DNA of 64,000 nucleotides, taken from NCBI GenBank assembly GCA_037974665.1, contig CM075778.1, forward strand, positions 6,127,001 to 6,191,000. Direction: 5' to 3'. Below the pieces are notes generated by a model, which was given only the letters and a program-made list of their open reading frames with translations, was not told the origin of the DNA and searched no databases. Each line of letters starts with the position of its first letter. Position 1 is the stretch's first letter. Source of the stretch: Ehretia macrophylla (Eukaryota > Streptophyta > Magnoliopsida > Boraginales > Ehretiaceae). Below are positions 46,426-56,090 of the stretch, in pieces. The translations under genes were made by a program, and so were the position numbers.

Positions 46426-47782
46426 GCTGATAAGAACACTGTTTTTGGCCTCATTTTTAAAAAAAATTTCCTTCTCAACTTCAAGTTCTCTCTATTTCTC
46501 TCAATATCCTCTATTTAAACTCCTCAAAATCGTTGCTTTTTCATTGTTACAAGCATCAAAATGCTTCTCTAACATCAAAATCTCTTTTCATCCACATCAA
46601 AATTCTCAAAAACTTCAAAAGAAAAGTTTTAAAATCCTTTGTCTACAAAGTGTTCGACGAAATTCCTCAAAAAATAATTTTCTTTCCAAAGCTTCAATCT
46701 CTTACAAATTCTCAATGGCACCACCAAGAGCTGACTCTAGGAAACACAAGCAACGAGAATCTTCATCATCCGGTCCTCAAATCGTTGTCAATCCCGATGC
46801 TTTTCGACAGCAAAACATCCTATGGGGTAAGATTTTGGACCCTCCTACATTGCTGAATGGCACTAGATTTTTGAGGATTTTAGATGCTCAAGGTTGGCTT
46901 CCTATGCTAAGTTTTGCAAACAAGGGTTGTATCTCTTGGATTCGTGAATTCTACTACTATGCTAATTTTGACTTTAACACCATGAAATTGCAAAGCCAAG
47001 TTAAGTATAGGGTGTTAGAATTTACTGCTAGTGATTTTGCTAAAGCTTTCAGAATTCCAAATCAAGGGACTAAACTTTATTCTTACAAGGGCATGCCGGA
47101 AGGCATTCATGATGATTTAGAAGCAAGAGTTATAGAATTCCTTTGGGAAGGAACGGGAATGACTAGTAATCACTATCCTAAGAAGAAGGAAATAACCCCG
47201 GAAAAGAAACTCTTGTTTTACATTCTTCATGAAGTCATTATTCTGATAAAGGTTAAGGATGGGTCTATTCCGAAATTCACTACTTTGTTGATGTATTTGA
47301 TTTATGAGGCCAAAAGGATGAATCTTCCACACATTATTGTCAACCATATCATATACACCAAGGAAACCGAAAACCAACTTGCTTATGGGGTGCCCTTAAC
47401 ATATCTACTTGAGTCATTAGATGTTCCACGAGATCAAGAGTTTGAGTCTATAAGTGCTAGATTATATATTCTCAATCTCACTAGCATCAACCGTCAAAAG
47501 TTAAAGCTTCATAACACCCAAGTTCTTGACATTGATGATGATACAAGCGATGATACTATTGTGTTTGAATCTCTTGATATTGATCCTGATACCTTCAGAG
47601 ATCCTATGGAAAGACAAGGATTTGGTCGAAGTGGTGTTGGTAGCTCTCGAAGAGCTGGATCATCTTCCTCTCAATCCTCCACACATGATGAAATCATTAC
47701 TCGACTTGATGCTCAAGATGTTCGTTTGGATTGTATGGAGCAGATGTTGAAAGCCTTACATGACCACCATCTTGGTTCTTAG
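46391..47782 (+). CDS. Sirevirus env-like third ORF (putative plant transposon protein), open
   Basis: 463 codons without a stop; the likely start is the internal ATG at 46715 (MAPPRADSRK), giving 355 residues, because the upstream part overlaps the LTR-like leader and is low-complexity. It resembles the third-ORF product of Sireviruses, listed as a putative plant transposon protein. Features: a basic, Ser-rich start; a folded middle with the FLRILDAQGWLPML, FTASDFAKAF and LFYILHEVI segments; an Asp-rich linker (about 376-402 of the long form); a Ser-rich stretch; and a C-terminal coiled coil (ITRLDAQDVRLDCMEQML). I see no clear signal peptide or transmembrane anchor, so calling it an envelope protein is by position only. 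It is the only intact retroelement frame in the composite. Confidence 0.75.
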   Translation: MRPDQGPSNRIALIRTLFLASFLKKISFSTSSSLYFSQYPLFKLLKIVAFSLLQASKCFSNIKISFHPHQNSQKLQKKSFKILCLQSVRRNSSKNNFLSKASISYKFSMAPPRADSRKHKQRESSSSGPQIVVNPDAFRQQNILWGKILDPPTLLNGTRFLRILDAQGWLPMLSFANKGCISWIREFYYYANFDFNTMKLQSQVKYRVLEFTASDFAKAFRIPNQGTKLYSYKGMPEGIHDDLEARVIEFLWEGTGMTSNHYPKKKEITPEKKLLFYILHEVIILIKVKDGSIPKFTTLLMYLIYEAKRMNLPHIIVNHIIYTKETENQLAYGVPLTYLLESLDVPRDQEFESISARLYILNLTSINRQKLKLHNTQVLDIDDDTSDDTIVFESLDIDPDTFRDPMERQGFGRSGVGSSRRAGSSSSQSSTHDEIITRLDAQDVRLDCMEQMLKALHDHHLGS

Positions 47783-48213
47783 TTTGTGGATGCTTTGAGA
47801 TTTGTTTTTCTTCAAACAACTTTTTCAGCTTTCATGTTTTACTTGCATCAACTACTCCTTTGCATTTTCATATCGTTTTAACATTGATTGGACATTTTGG
47901 TTCACTTTTTTAATGCTTCAATTAACTTTGGTTACAACTCCTCTTATGATTATTTGCTCTTCTATGGTCTGTGAACTATATTTTGTTGATGTCAAATAGG
48001 GAGAGAAAAGGAATATTGAATTCTAGCATGAAAATACTTATGTATGGTTATACTATGCACTTATACAGGGGGAGCTTGCTTTTCATGTGCAAGCAAATGA
48101 TTCAATCAAGCACTAATTGAGGTGGAGACCTCAAATCTAGTTTTATTTATCAAAATTCAACTATTTCATGCTTACTAATTTCAATGTTTTGTCAACATCA
48201 AAAAGGAGGAGAT
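47783..48213 (+). other. 3' untranslated region of element B with repeated polypurine tracts
   Basis: Purine-rich tracts AGGGAGAGAAAAGG (47998), ACAGGGGGAGC (48065) and AAAAGGAGGAGAT (48201-48213). The last directly precedes the LTR and is the likely functional one; the repeats are typical of Sireviruses. Confidence 0.65.
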
Positions 48214-49755
48214 TGTTGACCTAAAAAACTTATAATCTTTATTTTGATAATAACAAAATATCTTAATTGTGCTTTTGTATTATTACTTGTATCTTGGGTA
48301 AGTCATTCAATCAATCAATGGTTCAAGCAAGTCTACATCAACATGGATATATTCAAAAGGATCAAAGGCTAGCTTCAAACTGTTGTCTCATTCAAATGTA
48401 GATTCTCATTGGAAATCAAGCTATGAAGATCCGAAGAAAAAGACTTGTTAACTCAAAGAATTAGAGTTGAAGACTCGATGATAAAAAAAGAGTTACAAGG
48501 AAGGAGACGTGGTGACATAAGGGGTACTGACATTTAAAAATGTTGTTTGCCTAAGTATGATTTGGGTAGCTCAATATATCTCCAAAAGTTTTTCATAAAA
48601 GTTCTTTTCATATCCACAAAATTTCCTTGAACAAAAGTTTTCAAAAAAGCAATTCAAATTCTGAAAAACAAACTTTTGGATTTCAAACTCTTGTGTTATA
48701 AAAATCGATTTAAATCATTTTCAAGAGTTTTAAAAATGTTTTGAGATGTTAAAAATGCTAGAAATACTTTTATAGGTGTCTTTAAAAGTGCCCAAATGCT
48801 TTACCATTAAACAAATTATTTTGAGGCTCAAAAAAATCATTTTTCAGCATTTTGAGCATCCGGGCGTTACTAGCCTCATACGGTAGACCAGATGAAGGAC
48901 ACAACGACTGGCAGAGAGCTCTGTGTCTAACTTTTTCCTCTTTTTAAGTCATGCTCTCTCACCATCTCAAATTATCTCTCCAAGCTTTAATCTTCAAATT
49001 TCTTAGAAATTCAAAAGAGTTTTCATATCATTTCTTCATTGAAAAATCTTGAGCTATCACTTTCATATCTTTGAGAATTCAAAGTGTTTTTCAATTGTAA
49101 TATCAAACTCAAATAGGAGTTGCAATCATTACTCACATTTTCACACAATTATTGTATTACACTCTTGCACATAGATTGAGAGAATCATTGTGAGGAGTAG
49201 TGTTGTAATCCTTTGTGGACCTCAAAGGAAGAGCGATTAGTAGGTTGAGCTTCACCTACACTTGAAGGAACTCGTGTAACTCTTGTGGACTCAAGAGTAA
49301 TTGTAATTGGTTTTTGCTTCACCAATATTTGAAGAAACATCTTAGTGAAGAGTTGTTAAATCCTAAGGGAAGGGAAGACCTTAGGTGGTGGACTAGCCCT
49401 CCGGGAGTGCGAACCACTTGAAAATCATCGTGTTTGATTTCTCTTACTTTCCTTTCTTTACTTTCAACTCATTTACCTTCTTGTGGATATTACTCATATT
49501 GATTGTTTGATAATTGTTAATTCATTTACTTGGAGTTTAATTCTTGAAGTTCTAATTGCTTATCTAGTGTTATATACATGTAGTCACTAAGTATTTGATA
49601 AATTGCCTACAAGAACTTCTAAAATATTATTACCTTTCACTAGACATCATTTGCGCATTAAGAATTTTTAAATTACTTAATCTTGCCAAACAACCTAATT
49701 CACCCCCCCCCCCCCCTCCCTCATTCCCCCGCTCTTAGGTTATCAAAGGCCAACA
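48214..49755 (+). repeat. 3' LTR of element B, complete (1542 bp)
   Basis: Begins TGTTGACC and ends GGCCAACA. Near its 3' end is a long C-run (49705-49730) that is shorter in the partial copy (40828-40839). Followed by the CTTTG target duplication. Confidence 0.87.
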
Positions 49756-50531
49756 CTTTGATTGACAGGTTTACCATATTTACAAAAGAGTTGAAAAGAC
49801 AAATTGACATTTCTTTATTCAATTGAATATTTGAAGTATCCTTATTCAAAAAGGAAGGTTGTCTTATTCAAGAATTGCTTGGAGACAAAGACACTCCATA
49901 AAACTCAAGACTCATGCACGGATTACCTTGTGGAGGTTTAGGCAACTAATTCAGCATATATACAGAGCCTCACACGTCTGAAAGGGGTGCAGAAAAAGAA
50001 AATGAGAGCTGAAAAAGAAAATTTCTTTAAGTATTTCGAACTGTCAAGTTTTGCTGTAGCAGATTGATGTCGTGCTATAACAAAAGTCTGTAACGCAGGA
50101 ATCTAATAGAGCATGTGTTGCTGCAGCAGACCGTGAAACAGACAGTTTGTTTATGCTTCCGCGATGCATATTGTTTTAATATTTGATAGGAAGAGTTTTT
50201 AGTTTGTTCAATGTTTTGTTCATTCTTCGAGAGAATAAGGTGTAGTTTTTGGGAGATAACGTTGCAAGTCGAGGAGAGCTTGCCAAACTGAAGTTCATTA
50301 AGGAGTTCTACATTGAGGCGTCAAATGTCAAGAGGGAGTCTTTACTTGTGTAAGTTCATTGATGTTGTAACTTGGTTTTTATTAATGAACAAGTTTGTTG
50401 GACTAGGGGAGGTCCCGTAGACGTAGACCGCACGGTTGAACCACGTTAAATTTCGGTATCCTTTCTTTCTGCATACGTATTTCTATTTTGTTTAACTATT
50501 GTTATAGCAAGCGAATAACCAGAAACTATAA
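49756..50531 (+). repeat. Right LTR of element A, last piece
   Basis: Continues LTR A from CTTTG to the ACTATAA end; together with 39366-39491 it rebuilds a full-length LTR. Followed by the outer ATCTA. Confidence 0.88.
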
Positions 50532-50536
50532 ATCTA

Positions 50537-52208
50537 TTTTTGTAGTTCTTCGAGTAACAATTATTCGACCCATCAATACCACAATCTGTAGTTCTGAAAT
50601 ATCAACAATTACCTCCCATCTCCAAGGTGTCAAGAAAAACATCATGACAGATGAAAACTTCATAGTCAATTTATTATGTACTTTTTAACTAATTATTAAT
50701 TTATGAAATATTTGGATTGATAAAATATAAAAAAAATATTTTAAATGTATTATTTTAAATTTTATCTAAAATATTAATTTTTACACTGATCCCAAGTTGG
50801 GACCGGGCATTTTTATTATTTAAAAGATATTATTAATTTATCGAATATTAATTTAAAAAAGCTCTACTATACTATGACGTAAATTCCTACACTATTTTTT
50901 TTTGGTAAATGCTCCACTCTATGTTCATTAAAAGAATAAAGTATTACTAACTTTTATAAATAATTGCTCATACGTCTTTTTTTTATCATTATACCTTTTT
51001 CATCTGCTAAAAAATTTATTTTTTTGTAGTTCATTTTTAAATTAAATATTTTTAACAATATAAATGCTTCTTAAAGTGAGAACAAGTATACTGCCCTGTA
51101 GGTATCATAGTGAAAATGATAAATAAAAAAATAGAATTTTTCATCATTTCGGAATCAAATTTTCTAATTTCTGACTTTCTATATTTTTAAATGTTGAGTT
51201 GACAAAAGTAATAGATGTAATAGCTTCAAAATTACACAAGCTTATTATTCTCTCCTCAATTTGTTTACATTTTTGTATTGCTAATGAAAAATATTTATCT
51301 TTAAATAAAATTACAAGAAATACTTATATTATTTCAATTAGCTTAATATCTACAAATATAAAAAGCAAATGCTAATATAATTATTTAAAAATGGAGAAGA
51401 TACGATTATAGTTTATCATTATGTTTGCCTAGGTACAAGTATAAGCTTTTTTTGTTATTTTTTTGAATATGAATAATGCAACAATATTTTTATTTATAAA
51501 AAGGCTAAAAAATTATTTTTTAATTGTTACAAATTATAGTGATTTACCCCCCTTATATTTATTTTTATGACCTAACCCCTCAAGGGCAGTTGTATAAGTT
51601 CAAATTTTAATATCGTGTTTTAAGTGTCATTTTTATTGATCAACACATGGAGGGGAGTTAAATGATACAAAAAAATACTATATTTTAAATAGTTAGTAAA
51701 TAGTTAAAAATAGTTAACATACTATATATAGCTCTAATGTTACGCTCTATTTCACGTAAATCAAGAATTAGATGCAAAAGCTGCACCATTCAAATGGTCT
51801 AATCTAGTAAAAAAAAAGTTCAAGTTTTGGAAATGACTTGTGATGAACCTAGGATTCAGCCATTTATTTATTAATTCGAGCAGACTTTTAGTAAAATCAA
51901 GTAATGTCCTATTAAGTGAATCAGTTATGTGTATTTGACTCGCTCATTTTTATTAAGAGTCATTTTTTCTGTTAATAATTCTATGCAAATAATATCTCAT
52001 CTAATTTTATCATGATACATGAAAAAATTTACCCTACTTATATATTGCTATTTTTTTAATACTCAATAATTAATCTTTTGGAAAATCACTTTTGAATTGA
52101 CAAAAAAAAAATGAAAATTAACTTTTCTATAAATTTAACCTGCAACACCAGACACTAAAGTTGCCTTGTCACTCCAATAATATCTACATTTATAGCCATT
52201 CAGACCCT
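50537..52208. other. AT-rich intergenic DNA right of the composite
   Basis: Starts with the continuation of the older repeat hit by the composite (ATTAATTTATCGA at about 50830). The remainder, 50900-52200, is very AT-rich with no gene, element ends or RNA that I can see. Confidence 0.4.
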
Positions 52209-52211
52209 TTA

Positions 52212-52909
52212 GGGCAAGTCCAACAACTTCACTATTTTTTCTCTATAATAGAGAGTGAAATTGGCAATTTTCTATTTCTATAGACTTTCTATTTCAGTTT
52301 TACTCCAACAACACTCTCTATTTCAAACTCTCTATTTAATTTCACTCCAATAACTTTCCATATTTTATCTAAACTCATTTAATAATGTTTTTTTTATCTT
52401 TTATTTTTAATTATCAACGATTATGTTCTAAGAAAAATTGTAATGTTAATATAATTTAAGTTGTTAAATGTTATTATTTTTAATTTTCCAATTCTTACTA
52501 TTTTTGACTAAAAATAAAATTAATTGATATTTCATTATGAATTGAAGAACAATATCCACCTTGAAGATATTGACTTCCTCAATTGCAGGTATGACATTCA
52601 CTCATATTCTCTTCAAGGTGCTATGTTTTGATCAAACCGAAAAAAAAAAGGTGTTTATGTTGTTTTTTGTCATCAGTACGCAGCAGTAGTAGTAGTGGTC
52701 TTGTGAACATGCTTTTGTAGTGTCGTGGACTGACTAACAATAGTATGTAGCGAATATAATTCACTCTCTACAACCAGCGAGCAAGTGAAAGCATGTGGTG
52801 AGTTATTCAATTTGGCAAGATGAAATAGCTAGTTTGTTGGAGTATTTTTTTGGAGTTGACTCGCTACTTTGACTAAAAAGCCAAAGTAGAGAGCTTGTTG
52901 GACTTGCTC
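52212..52909. mobile_element. PIF/Harbinger-like non-autonomous element
   Basis: Inverted ends GGGCAAGTCCAACAA (left) and, on the other strand, GAGCAAGTCCAACAA (right), flanked by TTA at 52209-52211 and 52910-52912. Just inside, both arms are CTCT-rich. It is 698 bp, without transposase. It belongs to a different family from the MITE at 662-1328 because the terminal sequences differ. Confidence 0.75.
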
Positions 52910-52973
52910 TTATACAAGTTCATCGTTTGTTTGTAACTGATTCGGAACCAAATCAACAAGAAGCGATATATTT

Positions 52974-53072
52974 ACCACTGGCCATCTAGTGGTGTGACTT
53001 GATTATCGTAATACGTAACATTCTTGTGATATGAAATTAAGTTAGGCTTCCTTTGAAATTTAAAAAAAAAAA
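52974..53072 (+). mobile_element. Very short SINE-like retroposon with 13-bp target duplication
   Basis: AAGCGATATATTT occurs at 52961-52973 and 53073-53085. The 99-bp insert begins ACCACTGGCCATCTAGTGGT, itself a near-perfect small hairpin, and ends in an A-run (53062-53072). A phrase like its 3' end (GGTTAGGC, CTTTGAA, then A-run) recurs at 54169-54208. No box A or B is obvious. Confidence 0.75.
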
Positions 53073-53309
53073 AAGCGATATATTTGATAAACCTAGTAAT
53101 ATGGCGTGATTTAATTATGATTTTCACATTCAATTAATATTATTATAGGTTGTATTCTTTTTTGAATACTACAGATTTATTATATAAAATTTCGAGCCTA
53201 ATAATTTTGATTCAAATCTATGGACTTTTTATTGGATTAAACTAGGATAGCATTGCTATAATTGGATCTGTATATGGCTTAAACAATTAACACACTCTAA
53301 TTGAAAAAT

Positions 53310-53600
53310 GAAAAAATTGTTGTAATAGATATCTTATTGGAATAGTTATTAACCATTGTATAAACTAAAATGTTTTGTAACGGTTCTATTAAATTGAAAT
53401 GGTTAAAAAATTTGTTATCACTTTTTGTTATTAATTGATCTTGAGATTACTTTTTCACAATAATTTTAAAATTATAATTTAATTACAATCCTTTGAAAAG
53501 GCGTTGCCTATTGTCAACCGTTCTCAACCATTGCAAAAAGTTACTTGCAACACTTATTAGCTTTTGAGAACAATGTTAAGTGTTGTAATAGATAAAAAAA
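53310..53600. repeat. Dispersed repeat R2, copy near the IAA19-like gene
   Basis: ATTGTTGTAATAGATA, CCATTGTATAAACTAAAATG, TGTTATTAATTGA, TCAACCGTTCTCAACCATTG and AAGTGTTGTAATAGATAA repeat the landmarks of the copy at 17560-17930. It ends about 270 bp beyond the stop codon of the gene. Confidence 0.5.
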
Positions 53601-53868
53601 AAATATAGTATTGACAGAATTAAAGTATTATATGAGAGAAGAGCGTTTGCTTTCTTTATCCAGAATTCTTTCGATGTTATAACCAAAATAAATTGTTACA
53701 TCATATAAGATGGTAATTTAAAATGGTATTTGATCTAGAGACTTCACTTCTAACAACAATATTGTTACACTTTGTAATTTAGAAAAGTATTAATACAAAC
53801 ATCACTAGCTGAATAAGATTTGAGAAGGCAATAGAATTCAAGTCAAATTCTTCACTCGATAACCAATT

Positions 53869-54972
53869 CTAAAGTGATCCTTCTTTTATGATTCCCTTCA
53901 GAAAGTCCTTCGTTTGAAGTCTCATGCCCTTTGCATCTGATCTCTTCATGATCCTCAGTTTTTTGCATGATTCCGTGAACATTCTGCAGAAGAATGATTA
54001 CAATGTCAGATTTCACATTCCAAAGTTAGTTTTCTAGGCTTTAAATACTACAACAAAACTAGCTACTAGGCATTTGGTTTAATGGCATGATTTTTATTTT
54101 ATATACGAAAGGTCCTAAAATTGATTTTTAGAATGTGCAACATTTTTTTAAAGTAATCATGTAAAACGGGGTTAGGCCTCTCTTTGAATTTATAGAGGAA
54201 AAAAAAAAGAAGATTACACGGTGAGCACAAAAAAAAGGGAAAACCCCATTGCTTGGCTGACCCTAAAATAGTAGGGTACCTTAATGTTAAACTTGTGGAG
54301 AAACATCCATAACTTTACTTAGCTGGAAAAATGGTGATTATCATTGACCGATCTGTCAAAGACATCAAACTATATATATATATATATGCACTATCTAATA
54401 TTTAAACTTTTTTAGATCAAGTGATCACTTACATAGTGTTAGGCCTAGTTATCAGAAAGATTAATTCTATGTTCAAATTAAATTTCACCAAATACATCGC
54501 TTGCACGTAAAAACCATTTTGAAAACATCAAACTAAATAAATATACATTATCTAATATTTTAAACTTTTAGATTAAGTAATCACTTACATAATTAATGTA
54601 ATTTTCTACCACCAATTCTTAATTTTCTTTTATGATCTCTGAATAATTCAAAATATTAATTGTTTCATCTAGGAGCTTGAACTTTATTATTGTCATGAAC
54701 CAGGTGACATATTTGGCCTACACAGTTGTATTTAAGTACTTGGTCAGACAAAGAACTTACTCCCAGGGGACGTCTCCCACGAGCATCCAGTCTCCGTCTT
54801 TGTCCTCATAGATGGGGACGTATTCACAACTCTCTGCATCTTCCAACGCCTCACCTGCCCACAATTATATGCAAAATGTTAATAACTTAATACCACCTTT
54901 CTCACCTTATAAATCATTAGTTACAAGCATTGACACGATCGGTAATGTGTTTTGTGATGGGAGTGGGTCGAC

Positions 54973-55026
<54 letters not shown>

Positions 55027-56028
55027 GGGAAGATATAAGAATTATTCTCAATGGGTGTAAAAACAAATAATTTTTTAATTATATGAATACATTTTTTCAA
55101 TAGGAGTTATTTGCTGTGGTAACTGAAAATTTATAGATGTTTAATTTTTTTTTTTAAAATACAAAAATTTTAATGTTCTACTGCCCTTATTAGCTATATA
55201 CATCTGCCCCTATATATAAAGGCAAACATGAAATATATCATATATAAAAGAGTATGAAGTATCACCCAAGTAACATAAAATGTTATTCACTAGTAATGCA
55301 ACATGATATCAACCCTTTAAGCATCACTCACGTTAAAAATATTATGTGTGTTTCCAGTGTGCTTGTGTGTATCCTCGTCCCCAGCACAATAGTCATGAAA
55401 ATTGTACTATATATGGAAGGTATTGGCTAGAAGAAAGCATTTACAATAAATCGTGATTAATCATATTCCATGTTTGCTCACTGTTAAGTGTTATCCTTTT
55501 GTAGTTAATCTTTAATTAGTTATAATAATAACTAAAAAACAAATAATTAACGTTTCTAAGCAATTTTGCATGGATAGAATTATCGATTGTTAGCAAATAA
55601 TGTGTTAGAAATCTAACTTCTATCTAGATAAATCTATATAAGAAGATTAACTGAGGAAACTTACCGATGCCAAAACAGCCAAAAAGCTTTTCAAGAGCCA
55701 TGCTGAGATCAGAATACCCTTTGTGAGTACTCAAATCGATTTTACGAAGAAACGGGGCGCCATCCATGCTTACTTTCACGTACATTTTCGTCACTTCACG
55801 ACCATTGAAACTGTTCTTCCTCCTATATGAACACACCGGTGGCCAACCCACAACTTGGTTTTTTGTTTGAGCTTTAGAATCACCAATAATGGAGTCACTC
55901 TTGTTATCATCATCCTCAATCTCAGAAAACACCCTTTTCTTCACATTCTTCTCCAAATTAGAGCATGCACCCCATGGAAGCCCTAATCTTAGCTCTGTGA
56001 TTTCGAGTCCCAAACCTTCTTTCGCCAT
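53869..56028 (-). CDS. IAA19-like: Aux/IAA transcriptional repressor, IAA19/IAA6-like (3 exons)
   Basis: Auxin-labile nuclear repressor of ARF transcription factors. Minus-strand exons: 56028-55665, 54854-54761 and 53983-53869. GT-AG and phases fit, giving 190 residues. [18 protein letters not shown] at the N-terminus, the degron [10 protein letters not shown] (59-68), [18 protein letters not shown], the OPCA motif [16 protein letters not shown] and the [15 protein letters not shown] segment all match the IAA19/IAA6 (legume AUX22) group. Domain I ends LGLPW instead of the common LGLPG; the LxLxL core is intact. Domain II is in the first exon, unlike the other gene here, which has an intron before it. 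The C-terminus runs on with [10 protein letters not shown] and a short tail. Introns are 810 and 777 bp, long for this family. Confidence 0.93.
54975..55021. repeat. (AT)n microsatellite in intron 1 of the IAA19-like gene
   Basis: About 23 uninterrupted AT units. Likely highly variable in length. Confidence 0.85.
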
Positions 56029-56081
56029 CTCTCGTCGCGATACGTATAATTTTTTTTTTTTTTGCTAAGTCAGCAAAAAAC

Positions 56082-56088
56082 GTATATA
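56082..56088 (-). promoter_or_regulatory. Possible TATA box of the IAA19-like gene
   Basis: TATATAC on the minus strand, 54 bp before the start codon, followed by an A-rich tract. It would leave a short 5' UTR of about 25 bases; another start further upstream is possible. Confidence 0.35.
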
Positions 56089-56090
56089 CA

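Larger units (their letters stand above)
41401..49755 (+). mobile_element. Copia element B, Sirevirus-like, with env-like ORF
   Basis: Starts within the last 14 bp of its 5' LTR (ATCAAGTGCCAACA), then the primer site TGGTATCAAGAGC (41417-41429). gag, pol and an env-like third ORF follow, then several purine-rich tracts (47998, 48067, 48201-48213) and a complete 3' LTR. An extra ORF after pol and multiple polypurine tracts are traits of the Sirevirus genus. It sits in LTR A with CTTTG on its right (49756-49760) matching CTTTG at 39487-39491 on the left. Confidence 0.85.
26525..50531 (+). mobile_element. Nested retrotransposon composite; outer Copia element A with ATCTA target duplication
   Basis: ATCTA lies directly outside both ends (26520-26524 and 50532-50536). 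The left LTR starts TGTTACGCCCC and ends ACTATCA; the right LTR starts TGTTATGCCCC (39366) and its last piece ends ACTATAA (50531). Everything between entered as element A or later as insertions into it: a CACTA element in gag, and a Sirevirus-like Copia element with an associated TRIM in the right LTR. The gene order gag, protease, integrase, RT, RNase H marks A as Copia (Pseudoviridae-type retrotransposon). All A reading frames are broken. Confidence 0.9.

Noticed and set aside
46391..46714. Long form of the env-like ORF as the real protein
   Set aside because: The first 108 codons lie in the LTR-like leader and are low in complexity; the ATG at 46715 is more plausible, although the long frame is open.
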